NCBI RefSeq assembly: GCF_022179545.1
Contig: NZ_AP025518.1
Location: forward strand, 2,728,001 to 2,792,000
DNA length: 64,000 bases
Direction: 5' to 3'
From: Mycolicibacterium fortuitum subsp. fortuitum
GTDB taxonomy: Bacteria; Actinomycetota; Actinomycetes; Mycobacteriales; Mycobacteriaceae
Both the position numbers and the translations under genes were made by a program. Positions within the stretch are counted from its first letter, which is position 1, and each line of letters starts with the position of its first letter. This document shows, piece by piece, positions 1 through 7,582 of this stretch. The notes under the pieces were generated by a model. The model had not been told where the DNA came from. It saw nothing but the letters and a program-made list of their open reading frames with translations, and searched no databases.

Positions 1-670
1 GGCGGGCCACCCCGCCGACCAGGATCGGTGCCACGGTCAGGCACAACTCGTCGAGCAGGTCCTCCTCGATCAACAGGCTCAGCAGTTGCGGGCCGCCCTC
101 GGTGAGCACCCGGAACAGTTTGCGTTCGGCGAGGATCCGCAGCGCCACTGCGGGATCGACGCGAGTCGGGTCTGCTCCGGAGGCGTCGAGCACCTCGGCC
201 ACCGCGCCGAGCCGGTGCCGGGCGTGCGCGACGGTTTTGGTGGTGGTCAGGATCAGCGGTGCCACCTCGGTGCGGGCGAAGAACTTGGCGTCGGGCTCAA
301 GGTCGGCCGACGCGGTGATGACCGCGATGGGCGGCACTTCGTCCTGCCCGCGACGTTGCCGCTCCTGGCGTTGTGCGACGGTCAGCTGGACGCCCGAATA
401 GTTCTCGATCCGTACGGTCGCCGCGCCCATCAGGATCACGTCGGCGGTGTGGCGCATGAGATTGAACACAGCCCGGTCGCCCGGACCGCCCAGACCGCCG
501 GACTTGCCGTCCTCGGTGGCGCCGCCGTCCAGACTGCTGATCATGTTGCCGCGCACCCAGCATCTCTGCAGGTCATCGGGATATGCGTAGTAGTCGGCCA
601 GTTGTCCGTCGGCGATCTTGTCGACGTTTCCCAGCACGGTCAGGTTTGTCCCGGCGGTGTCATCGGACAT
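1..670 (-). CDS. Pyrimidine reductase family protein (RibD C-terminal domain), 3' part beyond window
   Basis: Reading from the ATG at 670 gives a protein beginning MSDDTAGTNLTVLGN and continuing past position 1, so the C-terminus is missing. It contains the RibD C-terminal (dihydrofolate-reductase-like) signatures NMISSLDGGAT near residue 42, ILMGAATVR near 80 and LTEGGPQLL further on. The family reduces pyrimidine or pterin substrates with NADPH; the M. tuberculosis counterpart by position is Rv2671, which lacks a deaminase domain. It is transcribed divergently from zapE with 34 bp between the starts. The family assignment is firm, the exact substrate is inferred. Confidence 0.85.
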   Translation of the reverse strand, partial: MSDDTAGTNLTVLGNVDKIADGQLADYYAYPDDLQRCWVRGNMISSLDGGATEDGKSGGLGGPGDRAVFNLMRHTADVILMGAATVRIENYSGVQLTVAQRQERQRRGQDEVPPIAVITASADLEPDAKFFARTEVAPLILTTTKTVAHARHRLGAVAEVLDASGADPTRVDPAVALRILAERKLFRVLTEGGPQLLSLLIEEDLLDELCLTVAPILVGGVAR

Positions 671-704
671 GAACTGAATTGGAGCACGTCGTTACGCTGC
701 CTGA

Positions 705-1742
705 ATGCACGGGTCCAGCGACGTCGCTCATCTCGCCGATCGTCATCCCACCGTCACGCCGGAGCGGCTGGTCGCACAGCTGATCCCGCCGCCGACGTTC
801 GCCGACGTCAGCTACGACAGTTACCGTCCGGACCCCGCCGAGCCGTCCCAGGCCGCTGCGGTGGAATCCTGCCGCCGCTTCTGTGAGCAGGCCGCGCTTC
901 GGCGGGCGGGAAAGAAGAAGTTGTTCGGCAAGCGCGAGGTCCTGCCGGGTGTCGGGCTGTACCTGGACGGCGGGTTCGGTGTCGGCAAGACCCACTTGCT
1001 GGCGTCGACCTATTACACGCTGTCCAAGGGTGAGTCCCCGACGGCTTTCGCCACGTTCGGTGAGCTCACCCAGCTGGCCGGGGTGTTCGGCTACAACGAG
1101 TGCATCGACCTGCTGTCGGACTACGTGGTGGTGTGCATCGACGAGTTCGAGCTCGACGATCCCGGCAACACGACGCTGATCTCGCGGCTGCTCTCGGCGT
1201 TGGTGGAGCGCGGCGTGTCGATCGCGGCCACGTCGAACACGTTGCCCGAGCAGTTGGGCGAGGGCCGGTTCGCCGCGCAGGACTTCCTGCGGGAGATCAA
1301 CACCTTGGCCCAGATCTTCACCACGGTGCGGATCGAGGGCCCCGACTACCGGCACCGCGATCTGCCGCCGGCGCCCGAGCCGTTGTCCGATGCCGAGGTG
1401 GCGCAGCGGGCCGAGGGTGTCACCGGCGCGACCCTCGACGACTTCGACGTGCTGTGCGCGCACCTGGCGACCATGCATCCGTCGCGCTATCACGCGCTGA
1501 TCGAAGGGGTGACCGAGGTGTTCATCACCGGGGTGCATCCGATCGAGGATCAGAGCGTGGCGCTGCGGCTGGTGGCGTTGACCGACCGGCTCTACGACGC
1601 GGGCATCCCGGTGCTGGCATCCGGCACCAAGCTGGACACCATCTTCAGTCCCGAGATGGTGGCCGGCGGCTTCCGGAAGAAGTACCTGCGAGCCACCTCG
1701 CGGCTGCTCGCATTGACCGCCGCCGCGCAGAAGACGCCCTAG
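705..1742 (+). CDS. zapE: ZapE/AFG1-family ATPase
   Basis: The 345-aa protein has a Walker A GGFGVGKTHLL near residue 87 and a Walker B VVCIDEFELDD near 142, followed by the sensor-like region RLLSALVERG and TSNTLP. This is the AFG1/ZapE P-loop ATPase family, linked in other bacteria to cell division under stress and in mitochondria to inner-membrane protein turnover. The equivalent gene in M. tuberculosis is Rv2670c. The start is the ATG at 705, before TVTPERLVAQL. Its 3' end overlaps the end of the convergent acetyltransferase gene by 4 bp. The role in mycobacteria is inferred from the family. Confidence 0.92.
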   Translation: MHGSSDVAHLADRHPTVTPERLVAQLIPPPTFADVSYDSYRPDPAEPSQAAAVESCRRFCEQAALRRAGKKKLFGKREVLPGVGLYLDGGFGVGKTHLLASTYYTLSKGESPTAFATFGELTQLAGVFGYNECIDLLSDYVVVCIDEFELDDPGNTTLISRLLSALVERGVSIAATSNTLPEQLGEGRFAAQDFLREINTLAQIFTTVRIEGPDYRHRDLPPAPEPLSDAEVAQRAEGVTGATLDDFDVLCAHLATMHPSRYHALIEGVTEVFITGVHPIEDQSVALRLVALTDRLYDAGIPVLASGTKLDTIFSPEMVAGGFRKKYLRATSRLLALTAAAQKTP

Positions 1743-2269
1743 ACCGTCGGGCCGACGGGTCGGAACATCACGTAGTCGTTCTCCACACGGGTGCCCAGCC
1801 GAAAGGTCTTGGTGCCGCTGACGGTGAAGCCGTTCTTGGTGTAGAAGCGCTGGGCGCGTCGGTTCAGCTGGTTGACGCCCAGCCACACGCAGCCGGCGCC
1901 CGATGCGGCCGCGATTCGGAGGGTCTCGGCCATGAGGGCCTGTGCCGCCCCGCCGCCGTGACGATCGGGCAGCACGTAGATCTTGGACAACTCCAGGGCC
2001 GGCCACAGGATCACCGCCCGCTGCACATCGGCGTCGTCGGGAACGCCGTGAATCAGCATGGCGTAACCGGTGATCGAGTCCTCACGTGCCACCAGCACGA
2101 TCCGGTCCGGATCGGTGAGGTATTCGGCGAGGCGATCCTCGGAGAGGTTTTCGGCGATGAACGCGGCGATGTTGTCCGGTGTCACCGACGGGGGACAGGC
2201 CAGTGGGAAGGTGGCGGCGGCGACCGCGGCGAGCTCCGGAAGGTCGGCTGCCGTGGCGGGCGTAACCAT
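1739..2269 (-). CDS. GNAT family N-acetyltransferase
   Basis: The ORF encodes 176 aa from the ATG at 2269. It shows a GNAT fold: LSKIYVLPDRHGGGAAQALM around residues 94-113 corresponds to motif A, where the acetyl-CoA-binding R/Q-x-x-G-x-G/A is seen as RHGGGAA, and YTKNGFTVSGTKTFRLG is the C-terminal motif B region. The start overlaps the stop of the upstream exported-protein gene as TGATG, so the two are very probably translated together. Position matches Rv2669. The acetylated substrate cannot be read from the sequence. Confidence 0.88.
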   Translation of the reverse strand: MVTPATAADLPELAAVAAATFPLACPPSVTPDNIAAFIAENLSEDRLAEYLTDPDRIVLVAREDSITGYAMLIHGVPDDADVQRAVILWPALELSKIYVLPDRHGGGAAQALMAETLRIAAASGAGCVWLGVNQLNRRAQRFYTKNGFTVSGTKTFRLGTRVENDYVMFRPVGPTV

Positions 2270-2811
2270 CAAGGCAGGGGCGCGCCCGGCTGCCAGAGAT
2301 TCCACTGAGCCAGGTGCTCGCCGGTCTTGGTGTCGGTCAGCACCACATTGGTGACCAGGGCGCGGTAGACATCCCAGTACACGTCGCCGTTGACGGTGGC
2401 TCCCGGGGGAGCGTTGCGTAACGCGGCCTCGAGCGCGTTGGGGGCGTCGGTGTGCTTGGGCGCGTATGCGTCGGCGTAGGGCGTGACTCCGTTGAACGTG
2501 AAGGCCAGTGCCATCGCGTAGGGGTTGGGCGCCTTGATGGTGGTGATGGTCACGGGTGCCCGCCACGGGCTGCCCTGAGCGCGCCAGCGCGGCGATCCGT
2601 TCCAGCCCCAACCGGGCGGCACTTCACTGGCGAGCACGTCGTGCACGGTGACATCGGCGACGATGCCGTTGGCGGTCTCGACTCGCAGTGTCTGGCCGAG
2701 ATTGCCGATGGGTGTGCCTTCGGCGGAAGCCGCCGGCGGGGCCACCAGGGCGGTGATCGCCAGCACCATGGCCGTGAACGTGTGCGCAAACCAGCGAGGC
2801 ATGCCAGGCAT
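2269..2811 (-). CDS. Exported protein of the Rv2668 type, possibly MPT63/DUF1942-like
   Basis: The 180-aa product starts with a signal peptide: basic MPGMPRWF, hydrophobic TAMVLAITALVAPPA and a likely cleavage after ASA near residue 30. The mature part (IGNLGQTLRVETANG, VHDVLASEVPPGWGW, a long beta-rich remainder) resembles the immunoglobulin-like secreted mycobacterial proteins of the MPT63/DUF1942 kind, although that similarity is from memory only. It has no cysteine in the mature region, so no disulfide or lipobox. It is coupled to the downstream acetyltransferase through a 1-nt TGATG overlap. Function unknown. Confidence 0.75.
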   Translation of the reverse strand: MPGMPRWFAHTFTAMVLAITALVAPPAASAEGTPIGNLGQTLRVETANGIVADVTVHDVLASEVPPGWGWNGSPRWRAQGSPWRAPVTITTIKAPNPYAMALAFTFNGVTPYADAYAPKHTDAPNALEAALRNAPPGATVNGDVYWDVYRALVTNVVLTDTKTGEHLAQWNLWQPGAPLP

Positions 2812-2847
2812 GATCGCACAGACTGAAACGTGTTACAGCCGGTTGGG

Positions 2848-3273
2848 TCAGGACACCCAGGGACCGACGCCGCCGACTTTGTCGATCCGGATACGGGTGA
2901 GCCAGCCTGGCGGCGCGTCCTTCGGCGGGAACGGGACGTCCGGGGCGGCCAGGGTCTGTGCGAGCTGCTTGAGCAGTTCCGGAGCGCCGCCCTCGACGAT
3001 GCGCGCGGTGCCGGTGATCGCCAGATACGGACGCATCGCCTCGCCCACCCGGCCGGGATCGATGATCGTCACGGCCACCCGCGGGTCGCGGCGGACGTTG
3101 CGGACCTTCTGGTGTTCGGCCAGATGCGCGATGACGAGTTCGTCACCGTCCGGGCTGGATTGCAGCGCCACCCAGACGAGGCTGACCTGCGGGCTCCCGT
3201 CCGGATTCAGTGTGACAAGCGTGGCGTCGGCACCTGCGCCGATGAGTTCGCGTGCGGCGTCGTTGAGTAACAC
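2848..3273 (-). CDS. PPOX-class F420/FMN-dependent enzyme
   Basis: From a GTG at 3273 the product is 141 aa with the split-barrel pattern of pyridoxamine 5'-phosphate oxidase-like proteins: ATLVTLNPDGSPQVSLVW at the N-terminus, HQKVRNVRRDPRVAVTIID in the middle and YLAITGTARIVEGG after it. Members bind FMN or F420 and often reduce small substrates. The start is uncertain because no ATG lies near; the reading frame remains open upstream, but extending it would overlap the end of clpC2, and 3273 keeps the usual family length. It probably follows clpC2 in the same transcript (28-bp gap). Confidence 0.8.
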   Translation of the reverse strand: MLLNDAARELIGAGADATLVTLNPDGSPQVSLVWVALQSSPDGDELVIAHLAEHQKVRNVRRDPRVAVTIIDPGRVGEAMRPYLAITGTARIVEGGAPELLKQLAQTLAAPDVPFPPKDAPPGWLTRIRIDKVGGVGPWVS

Positions 3274-3301
3274 GTCAGGTTCTACGGTTCGGCGGGCGCT
3301 T

Positions 3302-4051
3302 TCATTCCCCGTCCGCGTCGGAGGCCTGACCTTTGACGAACGGTGCCAGCGCATCGGCCAGTTCGGTCTCGAATCGTTGCGGGTCGGCGCCCAGGCGGTG
3401 CAGCGGACCGTCCTCGCCCTCGGCTTCTGCCAGGGCGAGCAGGATGTGTTCGGTGCCGATGTAGTTGTGCCCGAGCCGAAGTGCTTGCCGGAAGGTCAGT
3501 TCCAGCGCCTTCTTGGCGCCCCCGCTGAACGGGATCAGAGCCGGAACCTCATCGGCGGCCGGCGGCAGAGTGATGACTGCGCGGGCCTTTTCGGCGGTGA
3601 TTCCCTGATTCTCAAGGAGTTTGGCGGCCAGCCCATCAGGCTCGGCGAACAGGGCCAGCAGTAGATGTTCGGGGGTGATCTCGGTGTTACGCGCTTCGTG
3701 CGCGGTGTTCTGGGATACGACGACGACGTTGCGGGCCCGAGGGGTGAAGCGGCCGAATCCGGCATTGGGATCGAGCGCGGCCGGGTCGAATGCGGGAACC
3801 TTTGGCACAAAGCGTTTCTGGGCAGCCTGCTTGGTGACGCCCATGGCCTTGCCGATGTCGGTCCAAGAGGCGCCCGATCGCCGGGCCTGGTCGACGAAAT
3901 GCCCGATGAGGTGGTCGGCGATCTCGCCGATGGCGTCGGCGGCGATGACGGCATCGATCAGCTGCTCGAGCGGTTCGGAGTGGGCTTTCTTGATCGCAGA
4001 GATCAGATCGTCGAGGCGGACGGGGTTGGTGAGGGTGACGGGTTGGCTCAT
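3302..4051 (-). CDS. clpC2: ClpC2: Clp N-domain protein with an HTH segment
   Basis: The protein has 249 aa and no AAA+ module. Residues 62-81 (SWTDIGKAMGVTKQAAQKRF) form a helix-turn-helix-like segment. Residues about 99-240 hold two Clp N-domain repeats, recognised by FTPRARNVVVVSQ with ITPEHLLLALF, then GAKKALELTFRQALRLG with IGTEHILLALAEAEG. The domain order fits mycobacterial ClpC2 (Rv2667), reported to bind ClpC1-targeting antibiotics such as cyclomarin and to repress its own gene. Two perfect palindromes sit immediately upstream of its start (4054-4098), matching autoregulation. The start is the ATG at 4051. Confidence 0.92.
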   Translation of the reverse strand: MSQPVTLTNPVRLDDLISAIKKAHSEPLEQLIDAVIAADAIGEIADHLIGHFVDQARRSGASWTDIGKAMGVTKQAAQKRFVPKVPAFDPAALDPNAGFGRFTPRARNVVVVSQNTAHEARNTEITPEHLLLALFAEPDGLAAKLLENQGITAEKARAVITLPPAADEVPALIPFSGGAKKALELTFRQALRLGHNYIGTEHILLALAEAEGEDGPLHRLGADPQRFETELADALAPFVKGQASDADGE

Positions 4052-4053
4052 GC

Positions 4054-4098
4054 GTCAACTCTAAGTTGACGGCAGCCGGTCGTCAACCAAAAGTTGAC
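4054..4098. promoter_or_regulatory. Twin palindromic operators between clpC2 and the sensor kinase gene
   Basis: Two perfect 17-bp palindromes of the form GTCAAC-N5-GTTGAC lie at 4054-4070 (spacer TCTAA) and 4082-4098 (spacer CAAAA). Their centres are 28 bp apart. They begin 3 bp upstream of the clpC2 start and lie 61 bp before the kinase start at 4159. The likely ligand is ClpC2 itself through its HTH; that is inference from position and from the reported autorepression of the family. Confidence 0.75.
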
Positions 4099-4158
4099 GA
4101 TGTGGTCTTGACGCCCGCGTTAGGCGTCGGCGCGAGCGCATCGGGCAAGATAACGCCG

Positions 4159-5556
4159 GTGAGTCTCGAAGAGCGCGTGCTCCGGTTGTTGCGGCCTGTG
4201 CTGCGGCCGGTGATGAGGGTGTTGTCGTTGCGCGCCATCGTCATCGTCGGTGCGCTGTCGGTGGTGGTCACTGTCATCACGCTCGGCACCTGGGTGTGGC
4301 TCGGCGTCACCAACGACCAGTACAGCCAGCTGGACCGGCGGCTGGACTCGCTGAGCAGTCTCGGCGACGTCAGCACCTTGCTCACTGCCACGAAGCAGGG
4401 GACGGCGGACAACGCGATGCCCGACGACGGCGGGCTGGTTCGCACCGCACACATCGGCGGGGTCAGCGTCTCGGTGCCGAGTGACATCGTCCTGCCGCGG
4501 CTGGAGAACGGATACGCCAACACCACGATCGACGGGGTCGAGTACCGCGTGCGCACCTTCACCGCGGGACCGGCCTCCATCGCATTGGGTGCGCCGCTGG
4601 CCGAGACGCAGCGCCGGATCGACGAACTGCACCTGCGGGTGTTGCTCATCTGCGGTGGCGTGATCGGCGGCACCGTCGTGGTCGGGTGGATGATCTCGTT
4701 GGTGATGATCACGCCGTTCCGCCTCCTGGCGCAGCAGGCCCGTGCCATCAACGCCCAGTCCAAGCCCGAGGAGGTGCAGGTGCGCGGTGTCCGCGAGGCC
4801 GTGCAGATCGCCGAGGCTGTCGAGGGCATGCTGGCGCGCATCGGCGACGAACAGGAGCGGACCAAGGCGGCGCTGGAGTCCGCCCGAGATTTTGCCGCGG
4901 TGGCCTCCCATGAACTTCGGACCCCGCTGACCGCGATGCGCACCAATCTGGAAGTGCTGTCCACCCTCGACATGACCGCCGAACAGCGCCAGGAGGTGAT
5001 CGGCGACGTGATGCGGACCCAGAGTCGCATCGAGGGCACCCTGACCGCCTTGGAGCGGCTGGCCCAGGGGGAGCTGACCACGGTCGAGGATTTCGTGCCG
5101 ATGGATGTCACCGAGTTGCTCGACCGCGCGGCGCACGACGCGCTGCGGACCTATCCGGGTCTGCGGGCCACGTTGATGCCCTCGCCGACGGTGTTGATGC
5201 TGGGCATGCCCGCAGGTCTGCGGCTGGTGATCGACAACGCGATCGCCAATGCCGTCAAACACGGTGGCGCCACCGAAATCCGGCTCAGCGCCGTCAGTTC
5301 GGCAGACGACGTACAGATCGTCGTCGACGACAACGGTTCAGGGGTGCCCGAAGCCGAGCGGGCCGAGGTGTTCGAACGGTTCGCCCGTGGATCGACGGCT
5401 TCGCGGTCGGGGTCCGGCCTCGGCTTGGCGCTGGTGGCCCAGCAGGCTGAATTGCACGGTGGCACAGCCTCTCTCACGGAGAGTCCGTTGGGCGGAGCGC
5501 GGTTGCTGCTCCGGCTGCCGTTGAGGCGGTCGCGGATGGAGGACGCGCCGTTCTAG
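4159..5556 (+). CDS. Orphan PrrB-like sensor histidine kinase
   Basis: From the GTG at 4159 the product has 465 aa. Transmembrane helix 1 is about residues 26-50, an extracytoplasmic sensor about 51-158, helix 2 about 160-186, then HAMP. The phosphoacceptor box SHELRTP has His251, and the ATPase part shows NAIANAVKHGG, DDNGSGVP and GSGLGLALV. The kinase core is strikingly like PrrB of M. tuberculosis (Rv0902c), including ALERLAQGEL and GSTAS before GSGLGL. No response regulator is next to it, unlike prrA-prrB, so it is an orphan here. An upstream TTG at 4066 would start inside the operators and is less likely. Confidence 0.88.
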   Translation: MSLEERVLRLLRPVLRPVMRVLSLRAIVIVGALSVVVTVITLGTWVWLGVTNDQYSQLDRRLDSLSSLGDVSTLLTATKQGTADNAMPDDGGLVRTAHIGGVSVSVPSDIVLPRLENGYANTTIDGVEYRVRTFTAGPASIALGAPLAETQRRIDELHLRVLLICGGVIGGTVVVGWMISLVMITPFRLLAQQARAINAQSKPEEVQVRGVREAVQIAEAVEGMLARIGDEQERTKAALESARDFAAVASHELRTPLTAMRTNLEVLSTLDMTAEQRQEVIGDVMRTQSRIEGTLTALERLAQGELTTVEDFVPMDVTELLDRAAHDALRTYPGLRATLMPSPTVLMLGMPAGLRLVIDNAIANAVKHGGATEIRLSAVSSADDVQIVVDDNGSGVPEAERAEVFERFARGSTASRSGSGLGLALVAQQAELHGGTASLTESPLGGARLLLRLPLRRSRMEDAPF

Positions 5557-5566
5557 CTTCGGCTGA

Positions 5567-6229
5567 TCAGCAGTCCTGAGCGGTCGACCGCTCCAGGAGT
5601 TCGTCGAGAAAGCCGGCCGCCTCGCGCCCGGCGCGTTCCACATCGCCGTCTGCGATCGCTTCGACCAACTCGTCGTGCGGGAACATCCCGCCGGGGCCTG
5701 CGCTCGTCGTCGCGACGCTGGCGGTGATCGCCTCCAGCAGGCCGCGGTAGATCTCGATGAGGACCGGGTTGTGGGACGCGCGTACCACCGCGAGGTGGAA
5801 CTCGGTGTCGGACTGGGTGAACTGCGCGTGGTCGGTGGTGTCGGTGTGTGCCAGGTGGGCGCGGAGGGCGACGAGATCGTCTTCGGTGCGGGCGACGGCG
5901 GCCAGGCGGGCGCCCTCCACCTCGAGGCAGCGCCGGACCTGCAGCACGTCACGGAGTTCGGAACCGCACAGTCGGCGCAGCGCCGCCGATACCTCGCTGG
6001 TGGCCCGCACGTAGGTGCCGTCGCCCTGCCGGACCTCGAAGATGCCGTTGTGCGCCAGCGCCCGGATGGCCTCGCGGACGGTGTTGCGGCCGACGCCGAG
6101 TGCCTCGACCAGTTCCGCCTCGGTGGGGATGCGGGTGTCGACCGGCCACTCGCCCGAGGTGACCAGGGTGCGCAGCTGCTCGATCACCTGGTCGACGAGG
6201 CCGGTGCGACGCGTTGTGGCGAGCGGCAC
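5567..6229 (-). CDS. GntR/FadR-family regulator with FCD domain
   Basis: The 220-aa protein has an N-terminal winged helix (IPTEAELVEALGVGRNTVREAIRALAHNGIFEVRQGDGTYV, about residues 34-73, quoted here as the span from IPTEAEL to GDGTYV) and a C-terminal all-helical FCD ligand domain containing RRCLEVEGARLAA, DTEFHLAVVRASHN and HDELVEAI. Such regulators usually bind a carboxylate together with a metal held by Asp/His residues such as those in DTEFH. The start is a GTG at 6229 preceded by AAAGGA. It is divergent from an MFS gene and a 17-bp palindrome lies between them, so it most likely controls that transporter. Confidence 0.9.
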   Translation of the reverse strand: MPLATTRRTGLVDQVIEQLRTLVTSGEWPVDTRIPTEAELVEALGVGRNTVREAIRALAHNGIFEVRQGDGTYVRATSEVSAALRRLCGSELRDVLQVRRCLEVEGARLAAVARTEDDLVALRAHLAHTDTTDHAQFTQSDTEFHLAVVRASHNPVLIEIYRGLLEAITASVATTSAGPGGMFPHDELVEAIADGDVERAGREAAGFLDELLERSTAQDC

Positions 6230-6242
6230 GTAAAAGTCCTTT

Positions 6243-6259
6243 CATCCAATCATGGGATG
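6243..6259. promoter_or_regulatory. Putative GntR operator
   Basis: The 17-bp sequence CATCCAATCATGGGATG is an inverted repeat with 7 of 8 pairs matching (outer arms CATCC/GGATG). It lies in the 47-bp gap between the divergent GntR and MFS starts, where repressor binding could shut off both. Recognition by this GntR is inferred. Confidence 0.55.
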
Positions 6260-6276
6260 TATGGCACTATAGCCAA

Positions 6277-7530
6277 GTGAATCGGTCCCTACGCAATGAA
6301 TCGCTGAACAGTTACGAGCACGAACTGGAGCTCGAGCTCGACGGTGCCGTAGAGGTCCGTCCGGCTCAGATGGCAGCGGGCGGCGCGCTGCTGGTCGTCG
6401 CGGTCATCCTGACCGCACTCAACCTGCGGCCGGCGATCACCAGCATCGGACCGGTGCTCGGCGAGATGCGCGAATCCCTCGGGGCCTCGGCCGTGTGGGC
6501 CGGTGTGCTCACGACACTCCCCGGACTGTGCTTCGCGGCCGCCGGCCTGACCGCGCCCTGGCTGGCCCGCCGGATCGGGCTGGGCCGCGCGATCTCGGTC
6601 GCCCTGGTGATTCTGAGCGTCGGCCTGGTGGTCCGCGTGCTGGACGGGCCATATGTGGTGATCGGCGGAACGTTGGTGGCCACCGGAGGCATCGCGCTGG
6701 TCAACGTGCTGATCCCGGTGGTCATCAAAGGGGCGTTTCCGGCCCAGGTCGGTCTGATGACCGGTGTCTACACCGCCGCTCTGCAGGGCGGCGGGGCGCT
6801 GGGATCGGCGGTCACGCCGCCGCTGGAGCCCCTGCTCGGAGGCTGGCGTGGAGCGTTGGGCTCATGGGCCGTGGTGGCTCTGCTGGCGCTGCTGTTCTGG
6901 CTCGTGGGTGCCCGGGGAATCAGCGCGGCTCGAACCGAGAATGCGTCGTCGGGGCCCGCCGGTCGCTCGTTGCTGCGCAGTCCGCTGGCTTGGACCGTGA
7001 CCCTGTTCTTCGGCTGCCAGTCCTTTCTGGCTTATGTCGTGATGGGCTGGTTGCCAGAGGTGTTCATCGACAGCGGGATCAGCAAGACCGACGCCGGATT
7101 GCTGCTCGGGTTGGTCTCCATCCTGGCCGTCCCGATCAGCCTGATCGTTCCGCCGTTGGCTGCCAGGCAGAAGAACCAGAGTGGCTGGATCGTCGGGCTG
7201 GGCGTCATCGGGATCATCGGCACCATCGGCCTCCTCGTCGATCCCGGTGCGGCGCCGCTGCTGTGGAGTTTCTTCATCGGTATCGGCATGAGTGTCTTCT
7301 CGTTGGCGCTCACGGTGATCGCGCTGCGCGCGCGCAATGCCGAGGACACGGCCCGCCTGTCCGGAATGGCACAGGGTTTCGGCTATCTGCTGGCCGGAGT
7401 CGGCCCGTTCTCGTTCGGTCTGCTCCACGACATGAGCGCCGGCTGGACGGCCCCGTTTGCGATGGTGCTGGTGATCTACCTGGTGCAGATGGTGGCCGGA
7501 GCGCTGGCCGGCCGCAATCGCTACGTGTGA
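6277..7530 (+). CDS. MFS transporter, CynX/NimT type
   Basis: From the GTG at 6277 the product is 417 aa with about twelve hydrophobic segments. The first membrane segment carries VAVILTALNLRPAITSIGP and is followed by GVLTTLPGLCFAAAGL and ARRIGLGR, the pattern of the CynX/NimT branch of the major facilitator superfamily (cyanate, nitroimidazole and related transport). The N-terminus is an unusually acidic stretch of about 25 residues (HELELELDGAVEV). Divergent orientation to the GntR gene with an intervening palindrome suggests induction by its substrate, which cannot be named. Confidence 0.88.
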   Translation: MNRSLRNESLNSYEHELELELDGAVEVRPAQMAAGGALLVVAVILTALNLRPAITSIGPVLGEMRESLGASAVWAGVLTTLPGLCFAAAGLTAPWLARRIGLGRAISVALVILSVGLVVRVLDGPYVVIGGTLVATGGIALVNVLIPVVIKGAFPAQVGLMTGVYTAALQGGGALGSAVTPPLEPLLGGWRGALGSWAVVALLALLFWLVGARGISAARTENASSGPAGRSLLRSPLAWTVTLFFGCQSFLAYVVMGWLPEVFIDSGISKTDAGLLLGLVSILAVPISLIVPPLAARQKNQSGWIVGLGVIGIIGTIGLLVDPGAAPLLWSFFIGIGMSVFSLALTVIALRARNAEDTARLSGMAQGFGYLLAGVGPFSFGLLHDMSAGWTAPFAMVLVIYLVQMVAGALAGRNRYV

Positions 7531-7551
7531 GTCACAAGCTAGGTTTGTGAC
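7531..7551. promoter_or_regulatory. LysR-type operator in front of the TDT transporter
   Basis: A perfect inverted repeat GTCACAA-N7-TTGTGAC (21 bp, spacer GCTAGGT) begins directly after the MFS stop and 32 bp before the transporter start. The same arms with the same spacing occur at 9734-9754 before the nearby LysR gene, which identifies the likely regulator. Confidence 0.75.
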
Positions 7552-7582
7552 CCCACAACGTCGCGGCGGCTACCGGTGACCG

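Noticed and set aside
660..2006. Long minus-strand ORF (448 codons) opposite zapE
   Set aside because: It is a shadow of the high-GC zapE gene; composition is Arg/Gly/Ala-rich, no family motif, and zapE on the other strand is certain.
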